Source of the DNA: Methylobacterium isbiliense
GTDB lineage: Bacteria > Pseudomonadota > Alphaproteobacteria > Rhizobiales > Beijerinckiaceae
NCBI RefSeq assembly: GCF_022179325.1
Contig: NZ_BPQQ01000005.1
Location: forward strand, 40,501-104,500
Reading direction: 5' to 3'
Length of the DNA: 64,000 bases
This document shows positions 1 through 7,883 of this stretch, one piece after another. The translations under genes and the position numbers were made by a program. Below the pieces are notes generated by a model that had not been told where the DNA came from, ran no database searches, and saw nothing but the letters and a program-made list of their open reading frames with translations. Each line of letters starts with the position of its first letter. The first letter of the stretch is position 1.

Positions 1-21
1 ATCCCGGAATGGCTTGGGGGC

Positions 22-137
22 GTGATCCGCTCCTTTGCCGACAGGAACGCCGAGCGGCTGTTCCGCGACGAGCCGGTTCGGGCTTCCGCTGGCAGGACGG
101 GGACGCGTTCGCGGTCGAGATCGTCGACTCTCACTGA
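22..137 (+). pseudogene. higB-type toxin remnant with internal deletion
   Basis: From a GTG at 22 the first about 20 codons read IRSFADRNAERLFRDEPVR, the N-terminus typical of RelE/HigB toxins. From about 82, in another frame, the reading FRWQDGDAFAVEIVDSH ends in TGA at 135-137, which matches the HigB C-terminus. The middle of the usual about 90-residue toxin is absent and the two ends are out of frame, so no working toxin can be made. It sits 9 bases before higA in the normal toxin-antitoxin order. The match to HigB rests on remembered family motifs and was not searched. Confidence 0.72.
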
Positions 138-146
138 GGACGACCC

Positions 147-446
147 ATGCGCGATGAGACGCTCGATCCCATCCATCCCGGCGAGATCCTGCTGGAGGAC
201 TTCCTCAAGCCGCTCGATGTGAGCCAGAACCGGCTGGCGCGCGACATCGACGTGCCGGTGAGCCCGGTCGCGGGCATCGTCAGGGGGGAGCGCGCCATCA
301 CGGCCGACACCGCCCTGCGCCTCGCCCGCTTCTTCGGCACAAGTGCCGAGATGTGGCTCGGCCTGCAATCCGACTACGATCTGCGGATGGCCCGCCGTGC
401 CGCGGGGCCGGAGATCCAGGCCCGGGTTCGTCCCCTCGCGGCCTGA
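147..446 (+). CDS. higA: HigA-family antitoxin, XRE-type helix-turn-helix
   Basis: This 99-residue protein opens with the HPGEIL motif of HigA antitoxins (residues 10-15) and carries an XRE/Cro-type helix-turn-helix at about residues 22-75, ending in the family pattern GERAITADTALRLARFF. HigA normally binds and neutralises HigB and represses the shared operon. The toxin partner just upstream is broken, so this is an orphan antitoxin that may persist as a DNA-binding regulator or as an anti-addiction gene. The ATG at 147 follows the remnant's stop by 9 bases, and GAGGACGACCC before it contains a usable ribosome-binding site. Confidence 0.88.
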   Translation: MRDETLDPIHPGEILLEDFLKPLDVSQNRLARDIDVPVSPVAGIVRGERAITADTALRLARFFGTSAEMWLGLQSDYDLRMARRAAGPEIQARVRPLAA

Positions 447-454
447 TCCCCCCG

Positions 455-1597
455 TCACGGCCGCACCAGACCGCGCGCCACGATCAGCCGCATGATCTCG
501 TTCGTGCCCTCCAGGATCTGGTGGACGCGCAGGTCCCGCACGATCTTCTCGATGCCGTATTCCGACAGGTAGCCGTAGCCGCCGTGGAGCTGCAGCGCCT
601 CGTTGGCGACCCGGAAGCCCGTGTCGGTGGCGAAGCGCTTGGCCATCGCGGAGCGCTGCGTCGCGTCCGGGTCGCCGCGGTCGAGGCTGGCGGCGGCGGC
701 ATAGAGCATCACGCGGGCGGCCTCCAGCTCGGTCGCCATGTCGGCGAGGCGGAACTGCAGGGCCTGGAACGCGTCGAGGCGCTGCCCGAAGGCGCGGCGC
801 TCGGCGAGGTAGGCGAGCGTCCGGTCGAGGGCGCTCTGGGCGCCGCCGAGCGAGCAGGCGCCGATGTTGAGCCGCCCGCCGTCGAGGCCCGCCATCGCGA
901 TCCTGAAGCCGATGCCCTCCTGGCCGAGCCGGTTGGCCGCCGGCACGCGGCACTCCTCGAAGACGACCTGCCGGGTGGGCTGGGCGTTCCAGCCCATCTT
1001 GCGCTCGTTCTCGCCGAAGGACAGGCCGGGCGTGCCCGCCGGCACCACGAGCGTCGAGATGCCCCGCGGCCCCGGCTCGCCGGTGCGCACCATCGTCACG
1101 TAGAGGTCGGCGGCGCCGGCGCCCGAGATGAACTGCTTCGTCCCATTGAGCACGTAGGCGTCGCCGTTCCGCCGCGCGGAGGTGCGCAGCGACGCGGCGT
1201 CGGAGCCGGCGCCGGGCTCGGTCAGGCAATAGGCGGCCAGCAGGTCCATCCGGCACAGGCCCGGCAGCCAGCGCCCGCGCTGGTCCTCGGAGCCGAACCG
1301 GTCGATCATCCCGGCCGCCATGTTGTGGATCGAGAGATAGGCCGACACGGTCGGGCAGCCCGTCGCCAGCGCCTCGAAGATCAGGGCGGCGTCGAGCCGG
1401 GTCAGGCCGGAGCCGCCATGCTCCTCCCGCAGGGTGATCCCGCCCATGCCGAGGGACGCGGCCTCGCGCAGCACATCGACGGGAAAGTGCTTGCGCGCGT
1501 CCCAGTCGAGGGCGTGGGGCGCGATCCGCTCCGCCGCGAAGTCCCGCGCCATGTCGCGGACGGCGATCTGGTCCTCCGGCAGCGCGAACAGGGTCAC
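455..1597 (-). CDS. Isobutyryl-CoA dehydrogenase-type acyl-CoA dehydrogenase
   Basis: FAD flavoprotein of about 380 residues with full acyl-CoA dehydrogenase architecture: helical N-domain, beta middle domain with CLTEPGAGSD at about 124-133, and helical C-domain with ILEGTNEIMR at about 361-370, whose Glu is the expected catalytic base. It resembles the ACAD8 branch, which oxidises isobutyryl-CoA to methacrylyl-CoA in valine degradation. The upstream mmsA acts later in that pathway and supports the assignment. The GTG start at 1597 is preferred over an ATG 45 bases upstream because AGGGAGG lies just before it. A neighbouring branched-chain or short-chain specificity cannot be excluded. Confidence 0.88.
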   Translation of the reverse strand: MTLFALPEDQIAVRDMARDFAAERIAPHALDWDARKHFPVDVLREAASLGMGGITLREEHGGSGLTRLDAALIFEALATGCPTVSAYLSIHNMAAGMIDRFGSEDQRGRWLPGLCRMDLLAAYCLTEPGAGSDAASLRTSARRNGDAYVLNGTKQFISGAGAADLYVTMVRTGEPGPRGISTLVVPAGTPGLSFGENERKMGWNAQPTRQVVFEECRVPAANRLGQEGIGFRIAMAGLDGGRLNIGACSLGGAQSALDRTLAYLAERRAFGQRLDAFQALQFRLADMATELEAARVMLYAAAASLDRGDPDATQRSAMAKRFATDTGFRVANEALQLHGGYGYLSEYGIEKIVRDLRVHQILEGTNEIMRLIVARGLVRP

Positions 1598-1754
1598 GGC
1601 GGGCCTCCCTGGCAGTGCGGTGTCGTGCGTGCGCCGCTTCACGGCGCGGCGCCCCTCCTCCCCTGGCGGGAGGTCGAGGCGAGGGTCGCCGCGCAGGAAG
1701 CCGCGCGGCGCCCCCGGGTCCGGCCCCTCCCGGCGGCGGAAGGGGCCGGGCGCC

Positions 1755-3251
1755 CTACTGCATGATCGGCATCGAGAACTGCGCGCCTTCCTTCACGCCG
1801 GAGGGCCAGCGCGAGGTGACGGTCTTGGTCTTGGTGTAGAAGCGGATCGAGTCCGGCCCGTGCTGGTTGAGGTCGCCGAAACCCGAGCGCTTCCAGCCGC
1901 CGAAGGTGTAGTAGGCGAGCGGCACCGGGATCGGCACGTTGATGCCGACCATGCCGACATTGACCTTGGCGGCGAAGTCGCGCGCCGCGTCGCCGTCGCG
2001 GGTGAAGATCGCCACGCCGTTGCCGTACTCGTGCTCGGAGGGCAGGCGCAGCGCCTCGGCGTAGTCCTTCGCCCGCACCACCGACAGCACCGGCCCGAAG
2101 ATCTCCTCCTTGTAGATGCGCATCTCGGGCGTGACGTGGTCGAACAGGCAGCCGCCGAGATAGAACCCGTTCTCGTAGCCCTGCAGCGTGAAGCCGCGGC
2201 CGTCGACCGCGAGCGTGGCGCCTTCCTTGAGCCCGATCTCGACGTAGTTGCGCACCCGCTCCAGCGCTGCCTTCGTCACCAGCGGGCCGTAATCGGCGCT
2301 CGGATCGGTCGAGGGGCCGATCTTGAGGGATTCCACCCGCGGGATCAGCTTCTGCATCAGGGCGTCGGCGGTCTTCTCGCCCACCGGCACCGCCACCGAG
2401 ACCGCCATGCAGCGCTCGCCCGCCGAGCCGTAGCCCGCACCCATCAGCGCGTCGACGGCCTGGTCCATGTCGGCGTCCGGCATGATGATCATGTGGTTCT
2501 TGGCGCCGCCGAAGCACTGGGCGCGCTTGCCCGTCGCGGCGGCGCGGGCATAGACGTACTGGGCGATGTCGGAGGAGCCGACGAAGCCCACCGCCCGGAT
2601 CAGGTCGTCGTCGAGGATCGCGTCCACCGCCTCCTTGTCGCCGTTGACGACGTTGAGGATGCCGGCCGGCAGCCCCGCCTCGATCATCAGCTCGGCAAGG
2701 CGCATCGGCACGCCCGGGTCGCGCTCGGACGGCTTCAGGATGAAGGCGTTGCCGCAGGCGATGGCGGGGGCGAACTTCCACATCGGGATCATCGCCGGGA
2801 AGTTGAACGGCGTGATGCCCGCCACCACGCCGAGCGGCTGGCGCATCGCGTAGATGTCGATGCCCGGCCCCGCCCCTTCGGTGAACTCGCCCTTCATGAG
2901 CTGCGGGATACCGCAGGCGAACTCCACCACCTCGACGCCGCGCTGGATGTCGCCCTTGGCGTCCGGAATCGTCTTGCCGTGCTCGCGGGCGAGCAGGTCG
3001 GCGAGACTGTCGGTCTCCTTGGCGATCAGGTCGAGGAAGCGCATCATCACCCGCGCGCGCCGCTGCGGGTTGGTGGCGGCCCAGGCGACCTGCGCGCGGG
3101 CGGCGTTCTCGATCGCGCCCCGCATCTCCGCGGCGCTCGCCAGCGCCACGCGCCCGATCACCGAGCCGTCCATCGGCTGGAAGATGTCCTGGTGGCGGCC
3201 GGAGCGGCCCGCCACGTGCTCGCCCCCGATGAAATGCCCGACCTCGCGCAT
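1755..3251 (-). CDS. mmsA: CoA-acylating methylmalonate-semialdehyde dehydrogenase
   Basis: This 498-residue aldehyde dehydrogenase has the family's usual length. It converts (methyl)malonate semialdehyde to propionyl- or acetyl-CoA with NAD+ and CoA, the last step of valine and also inositol breakdown. Landmarks are ITPFNFP near residue 146, the nucleophile in GSAGERCMA (Cys281), and FGGAKNH near 248, where this subfamily has Asn in place of the general-base Glu of hydrolytic relatives. The ATG at 3251 has AGGGAGAG six bases upstream, so a longer reading from 3287 is unlikely. The 157 bases to the acyl-CoA dehydrogenase hold a long GC-rich imperfect hairpin but no gene. The two genes probably form one operon opposite the LysR gene. 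Confidence 0.95.
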   Translation of the reverse strand: MREVGHFIGGEHVAGRSGRHQDIFQPMDGSVIGRVALASAAEMRGAIENAARAQVAWAATNPQRRARVMMRFLDLIAKETDSLADLLAREHGKTIPDAKGDIQRGVEVVEFACGIPQLMKGEFTEGAGPGIDIYAMRQPLGVVAGITPFNFPAMIPMWKFAPAIACGNAFILKPSERDPGVPMRLAELMIEAGLPAGILNVVNGDKEAVDAILDDDLIRAVGFVGSSDIAQYVYARAAATGKRAQCFGGAKNHMIIMPDADMDQAVDALMGAGYGSAGERCMAVSVAVPVGEKTADALMQKLIPRVESLKIGPSTDPSADYGPLVTKAALERVRNYVEIGLKEGATLAVDGRGFTLQGYENGFYLGGCLFDHVTPEMRIYKEEIFGPVLSVVRAKDYAEALRLPSEHEYGNGVAIFTRDGDAARDFAAKVNVGMVGINVPIPVPLAYYTFGGWKRSGFGDLNQHGPDSIRFYTKTKTVTSRWPSGVKEGAQFSMPIMQ

Positions 3252-3354
3252 CGCGTTCTCTCCCTGTCCGTGGCCTCGGATCGCCATTGGCCGGCACCTT
3301 GCCCTGCCTTAATGCAGAAAGGAATGGGCATGAACGCGGAACGGATGTGCGTGG

Positions 3355-4266
3355 ATGCGGGAGGGCGACGGCGGCCACTGGGATGATTACCGCTTCGCGC
3401 TCGCGGTGTTCCGGGCCGGCACGGTCTCGGCGGCGGCGCGCCGGCTCGGGGTCGACCACGCCACGGTGATCCGCCGCATCGACCGGCTGGAGCGCCATCT
3501 CGGCGAGCGGCTGTTCCACCGCCGCGCCTCCGGCTACGTCGCCACCGAGGCGGGCCAGGCCATCGCCGCCACCGCGGACGCGGTCGAATCCGCGATCATC
3601 AACGGGCAGAGCGTCGTCGGGCGCTCGGCGGCGCGGCTGACCGGCACGGTGCGGATCGGTGCGCCGGACGGGTTCGGCAGCGCCTTCCTGGCCCCGCGCC
3701 TCACCGGCCTCGTCGAGCGCCACCCGGACCTCGACATCCAGCTCGTGGCCACCGCCCGCCTGTTCAGCCTCTCCAAGCGCGAGGCCGACATCGCCATCGG
3801 CCTGAGCCTGCCGCAGGAGGGCCGGATCGTCGGGCGCAAGCTCACCGACTACGACCTCAAGCTCTACGCCTCGCCCCTGTACCTGCGGCGCTTCCCCGCG
3901 ATCGCGAGCCGGCGCGACCTCGAAGGCCACCGCTTCATCGGCTACATCGAGGAACTGCTCTACACCCCCGAACTCGACTACCTGCACCACGTCTCGCCGG
4001 CGATCTCCGCCCGGCTGCGCAGCGCCAACCTCAACGCGCAGCTTCACGCGGCGGTGGCGGGGGTGGGCCTCGCGGTGCTGCCCTGCTTCATGGCGGCGGA
4101 CCGGCGCGACCTCGTCTGCGTGCTGCCCGACGAGGTCACGCTCACGCGCAGCTTCTGGCTGCTGATGCACGCCGACAGCCGCGATCTCGCCCGCATCCGC
4201 GCGGTGGCCGAGCACATCTACGCGGTGGTGGAGCGCGACCGGGAGGTGTTCTTCGGGCGGCGCTGA
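3355..4266 (+). CDS. LysR-family regulator, probable control of the valine genes
   Basis: This 303-residue protein has an N-terminal winged helix-turn-helix at about residues 8-65, seen in FRAGTVSAAARRLGVDHATV and LGERLFHR, followed by a substrate-binding-type effector domain typical of LysR regulators. It is divergent from mmsA with about 100 bases between the starts, the classic layout in which a LysR protein controls its neighbour. The inferred target is therefore mmsA and the acyl-CoA dehydrogenase, with a valine-pathway intermediate as a possible inducer. The start has only a weak ribosome-binding site, and another ATG at 3330 is out of frame. Confidence 0.9.
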   Translation: MREGDGGHWDDYRFALAVFRAGTVSAAARRLGVDHATVIRRIDRLERHLGERLFHRRASGYVATEAGQAIAATADAVESAIINGQSVVGRSAARLTGTVRIGAPDGFGSAFLAPRLTGLVERHPDLDIQLVATARLFSLSKREADIAIGLSLPQEGRIVGRKLTDYDLKLYASPLYLRRFPAIASRRDLEGHRFIGYIEELLYTPELDYLHHVSPAISARLRSANLNAQLHAAVAGVGLAVLPCFMAADRRDLVCVLPDEVTLTRSFWLLMHADSRDLARIRAVAEHIYAVVERDREVFFGRR

Positions 4267-4323
4267 GCCCGGCGGCCCGGGCGCCGCGCGCTCCCCCGTC
4301 CGAGACGTCGCGTGTCCCGGAGA

Positions 4324-4340
4324 CGCCGCCTCCGGCGGCG
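4324..4340 (+). terminator. Possible weak terminator after the LysR gene
   Basis: The seven-base inverted repeat CGCCGCC/GGCGGCG with a three-base loop lies 58 bases after the LysR stop and is followed by CTTTG. The T run is short, so rho-independent termination is only possible. Positions 4370-4475 beyond it are AT-richer and presumably hold the chemoreceptor promoter, but no clear -35/-10 pair stands out. Confidence 0.3.
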
Positions 4341-4475
4341 CTTTGTCGCTCCGCCCGGCGCCAGCCTGCGACTTGTCTGATTCCTCAGAGTAACCAGTGT
4401 CTTTGTAGGGGAATTTTTACCTTACGACCTTAATGCATACTGCGAGCTCGGCGCGAAGGGCGGGGATCGATCATC

Positions 4476-5945
4476 ATGACATTTGCGGTTAAAGATGCGA
4501 TGCTTGAGGCAATCGATCGGTCCCAGGGGCGGATCGAATTCGATCTCGATGGCACGATCCGGTTCGCGAACCCGTCGTTCCTCAACGTAATCGGCTACCG
4601 ACTGGATGAGATCGCCGGACGGCACCACAGCATGCTGGTGCCGCAGGCCGAACGGGAGAGCGAGGCCTACCGGCAATTCTGGGACCGGTTGCGGCAGGGG
4701 GAATTCCAGGCGCGCGAGTTCAAGCGCGTTGCCAAGGACGGCCGCGTCATCTGGATCCAGGCCTCCTACAATCCGATTCTGGACCGCCGCGGGCGTCCGC
4801 GCCGGATCGTGAAGTTCGCCACCGACATCACGGCGCGCAAGGAACGCGACGCGCTGTTCGAAGGCCAGATCAGCGCGCTGAACCGCTCGCAGGCGGTGAT
4901 CCACTTCTCCCTCGACGGGACCATCACGGAGGCCAACGAGAATTTCCTCGCGGCGATGGGCTACAGCCGCGACGAGCTGCGCGGGCGCCATCACAGCCTG
5001 TTCGTGACCGAGTCCGAGCGCGCCTCTCCCGCCTACGCGTCGTTCTGGAAGAGCCTCGCCGAGGGGCGCCATCACGCGGGCGAGTTCCGGCGCGTCGGCA
5101 AGGGCGGCCGGGAGGTCTGGATCTTCGGGGCCTACAACCCGGTGCTGGACGGCGACGGCAAGCCCTGTGCGGTGGTGAAGTTCGCCACCGACGTCACGCA
5201 GCAGGTGCAGGACCGGCTGCGGCGCGCGGAGGGCCAGCGCAGCATCGAGGCCGACATCGAGGCGATCACCCACGCGATGAGCGCCGTGGCCCAGCAGGCG
5301 GGCGCCACCACCCGGACGGCGGTGGAGACCTCGCACAACGTCCAGGCGGTGGCCGCCGGCGCCGAGGAATTCGCCTCCTCCATCGATGAACTGAGCCAGC
5401 ACGCCACCCGGGCGAAGACGGCGGCGGATTCCGCCGTGGAGCGGGCGCAGGCCGCCAACACCATCTTCTCCGGCCTGACCCGGGCGACCGACCGGATCGG
5501 CGAGGCCGTCACGCTGATCCGCATGATCGCCAACCAGACCAACCTCCTGGCGCTCAACGCGACGATCGAGGCGGCCCGGGCCGGCGAGGCGGGGCGCGGC
5601 TTCGCGGTCGTCGCCGCCGAGGTCAAGGCGCTGGCGGGCCAGTCCTCGCGGGCGACGGAGGAGATCGGCAAGCAGATCGCCGCCGTGCAGGACGCCACCG
5701 CGCAGGCCGTCTCGGCCATCGACGTGATCTCCCGGAGCATCGCCGACCTGAGCGAGATCTCGCTCAGCGTGTCCTCCGCGGTGACCGAGCAGTCGGCCGT
5801 GACACGGGAGATGTCGCTGAACATGCAGAACGCCGCCGGCAGCGTCGCTTCCGTGCGCCAGACCATGGAGACCATCGCGCAGGCCGCCGAGGAGGTCGAC
5901 GCCTCGGTGCGCAAGGTCGCGGCCGCGGCGCGGGCCCTGGCCTGA
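4476..5945 (+). CDS. Soluble methyl-accepting chemotaxis protein with two PAS domains
   Basis: This 489-residue receptor has no membrane segment. Two PAS domains with PAC ends repeat at about residues 15-125 and 137-247; each ends in a VKFATD motif, as in Aer-like and BdlA-like receptors. The C-terminal half is the MCP signalling coiled coil, with the conserved tip [21 protein letters not shown] near 350. It should work with CheA/CheW in the cytoplasm, probably sensing redox, oxygen or energy state if a PAS domain binds FAD or haem; the cofactor cannot be told from sequence alone. It stands alone, with no che genes nearby. The ATG at 4476 is preceded by GGGGAT. Confidence 0.93.
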   Translation: MTFAVKDAMLEAIDRSQGRIEFDLDGTIRFANPSFLNVIGYRLDEIAGRHHSMLVPQAERESEAYRQFWDRLRQGEFQAREFKRVAKDGRVIWIQASYNPILDRRGRPRRIVKFATDITARKERDALFEGQISALNRSQAVIHFSLDGTITEANENFLAAMGYSRDELRGRHHSLFVTESERASPAYASFWKSLAEGRHHAGEFRRVGKGGREVWIFGAYNPVLDGDGKPCAVVKFATDVTQQVQDRLRRAEGQRSIEADIEAITHAMSAVAQQAGATTRTAVETSHNVQAVAAGAEEFASSIDELSQHATRAKTAADSAVERAQAANTIFSGLTRATDRIGEAVTLIRMIANQTNLLALNATIEAARAGEAGRGFAVVAAEVKALAGQSSRATEEIGKQIAAVQDATAQAVSAIDVISRSIADLSEISLSVSSAVTEQSAVTREMSLNMQNAAGSVASVRQTMETIAQAAEEVDASVRKVAAAARALA

Positions 5946-6057
5946 GGCTCGGCCGCGGCTCCGGGCGGGGTTGCGGCCGGCCCGTCGCTCGGGCGCGTGG
6001 CCCCGCAATCGTTCCGCCGCCGGCACGCCGGCCGCCCCGGCGCGGCCGGACCCCGCT

Positions 6058-7296
6058 CTAATCCCGGCCGCCCGGCCACGTCACCCAGTGCAGGTCCGGC
6101 GTCGTCGGGAACAGCCGCCGGTGCTGGCTCACCGCGTAGTTGTCGGTCATGCCGGCGATGTAGTCGGCGACGCGCCGGGGTGTGCGCGGGTCGTCCGGGC
6201 CGGACAGGCCCGCCCGCCACTCCTCGGGCATGAAGCCGGGGTCGGCCGTGAAGGCGCCGAACAGATCCCGGACGATCCCGGCCGCGCGGGCGCGCACCGC
6301 CATCACGCCCGGGTGGCGGTACATGCGGGCGAACAGGAAGGTCTTGATGTCCCGGTCGGCCGCGGCGATCGGGTCCGAGAAGGCGGCCACGGGCGCGCCG
6401 GCGCCCCGGATCGCATCCGCATCGGCGGGCGCGAGGCGGGCGAGGCGGCGCCCGGTCTCGGCGATGACGTCCTCGACGAAGCGCGTGATCACCCGGCGGG
6501 TCAGCTCGTGGATCACCCGCGAGCGGTCGAGGACGGGATGGAGCCTCGCGATCTCGGCCAGCAGGTCCGCGAGGAACGCCACCTCGCGCAGGTCGTCCAG
6601 GGCGAACAGGTCGGCGCGCAGGCCGTCGTCGAGATCGTGGGCATCGTACGCGATGTCGTCGGCGAGCGCCGCCACCTGCGCCTCCAGGCCCGGATGGGTG
6701 GCGAGCGCGAGATCCTGCACGGCGCTGTACTCGGTGATCGCCGCCGGGATGCCGGTCGCGGCGTAGCGCGGCGTCGGCGCGCCCGCGGGCGTGAGCAGCG
6801 GGCCGTTGTGCTTGACCAGACCCTCGAGCGTCTCCCAGGTGAGGTTCAGCCCGTCGAACGCGGCGTAGCGCCGCTCCAGCCGCGTGACGAGGCGCAGGGC
6901 CTGCGCGTTGTGGTCGAAGCCGCCCTGCCCGGCCATGCAGGCATGCAGCGCGTCCTCGCCGGTATGCCCGAAGGGCGTGTGGCCGAGATCATGGGCGAGC
7001 GCCAGCGCCTCGGCGAGGTCCTCGTCGAGACCGAGCGCGCGGGCGAGCGCGCGGGCGATCTGGCTCACCTCCAGGGTGTGGGTGAGCCGGGTGCGATAGT
7101 GGTCGCCCTCGTGATGCACGAAGACCTGCGTCTTGTGCTTGAGGCGCCGGAAGGCCGCCGAGTGCACCACCCGGTCGCGGTCGCGCTGAAAATCCGAACG
7201 GGTCGGCGAGGCGGGCTCGCCGATCAGGCGCCCGCGCGAGGCCGCCGGATCGCAGGCATAGGGCGCCCGCCACCGCTCACCGTTGCTGCCGCGCAC
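6058..7296 (-). CDS. dgt: dGTPase-like HD-domain triphosphohydrolase
   Basis: This 412-residue HD-superfamily enzyme is of the type annotated as deoxyguanosinetriphosphate triphosphohydrolase-like. Visible metal-ligand motifs are [34 protein letters not shown] (the HD pair) and a later [12 protein letters not shown]. The expected reaction is dNTP to deoxynucleoside plus triphosphate, which controls dNTP pools. The GTG start at 7296 is chosen because GGAGGGA lies seven bases upstream; longer readings to 7383 add residues unlike the family. It is divergent from erpA, an arrangement common in alphaproteobacteria. Confidence 0.93.
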   Translation of the reverse strand: MRGSNGERWRAPYACDPAASRGRLIGEPASPTRSDFQRDRDRVVHSAAFRRLKHKTQVFVHHEGDHYRTRLTHTLEVSQIARALARALGLDEDLAEALALAHDLGHTPFGHTGEDALHACMAGQGGFDHNAQALRLVTRLERRYAAFDGLNLTWETLEGLVKHNGPLLTPAGAPTPRYAATGIPAAITEYSAVQDLALATHPGLEAQVAALADDIAYDAHDLDDGLRADLFALDDLREVAFLADLLAEIARLHPVLDRSRVIHELTRRVITRFVEDVIAETGRRLARLAPADADAIRGAGAPVAAFSDPIAAADRDIKTFLFARMYRHPGVMAVRARAAGIVRDLFGAFTADPGFMPEEWRAGLSGPDDPRTPRRVADYIAGMTDNYAVSQHRRLFPTTPDLHWVTWPGGRD

Positions 7297-7512
7297 GTTC
7301 GCGTCCCTCCGCCCTCCGACGCCGGAGACCGTTCGTGGCAGAAAATGGGGCGTCCTCCCAGCGGCGGGGGAGAGCCGGTCCACTGCGAACGCGCCGCAGC
7401 CGGCACGGAACCGGGCCGGCCGTCCCGCCCGCGGCCCCGATCCTGTTGCGGTCGCGCGCGTCCGTTCCTATCTTGCACCGCAGCCAGACGGTCGAGACAG
7501 CCCCATCCGCCG

Positions 7513-7839
7513 ATGACCGAGATCACGCTCACGCCGCGCGCCGCGCGCCGCATCAACGAGATCATGGGCAGCGAGCCCCCCGGGTCCATGCTGCGCATCA
7601 GCGTGAACGGGGGCGGCTGCTCCGGCTTCCAGTACGCCTTCGACATCGCGCAGGACCGCGCGGGGGACGACAGGGCGGTGGAGCGCGACGGCGCCACCGT
7701 CCTGGTTGACCCGCTGTCGTTCGAGTACATGCGCGGATCGACCATCGACTTCGTCAACGACCTGATCGGGCAGTCCTTCAAGATCGAGAATCCGCAGGCC
7801 ACCGCGTCCTGCGGCTGCGGCACCTCCTTCTCGCTCTGA
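7513..7839 (+). CDS. erpA: Iron-sulfur cluster insertion protein, IscA/ErpA family
   Basis: The 108-residue A-type carrier has the three conserved cysteines: Cys36 in GGGCSGFQY and Cys100 and Cys102 in SCGCGTSF. These bind or transfer an Fe-S cluster to apo-enzymes in the cytoplasm. Placement opposite dgt fits alphaproteobacterial ErpA-like genes rather than the iscA of an isc operon, though the two cannot be separated firmly by sequence. The ATG at 7513 is a few bases after AGCCCCATCC, so its ribosome-binding site is weak. Confidence 0.93.
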   Translation: MTEITLTPRAARRINEIMGSEPPGSMLRISVNGGGCSGFQYAFDIAQDRAGDDRAVERDGATVLVDPLSFEYMRGSTIDFVNDLIGQSFKIENPQATASCGCGTSFSL

Positions 7840-7883
7840 ACCGCCCTTCCCCTTTCGCGGAAACCCGACCCAGGACCCCGACC

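Noticed and set aside
1707-1754. Extended GC hairpin between mmsA and the acyl-CoA dehydrogenase gene
   Set aside because: Arms are interrupted by asymmetric bulges and no T run follows; expected by chance at this GC level.
1639-4215. Very long open frame on the minus strand through mmsA
   Set aside because: It is the out-of-frame shadow of mmsA and the LysR gene in GC-rich DNA; its composition is low-complexity Arg/Gly/His and no family is seen.
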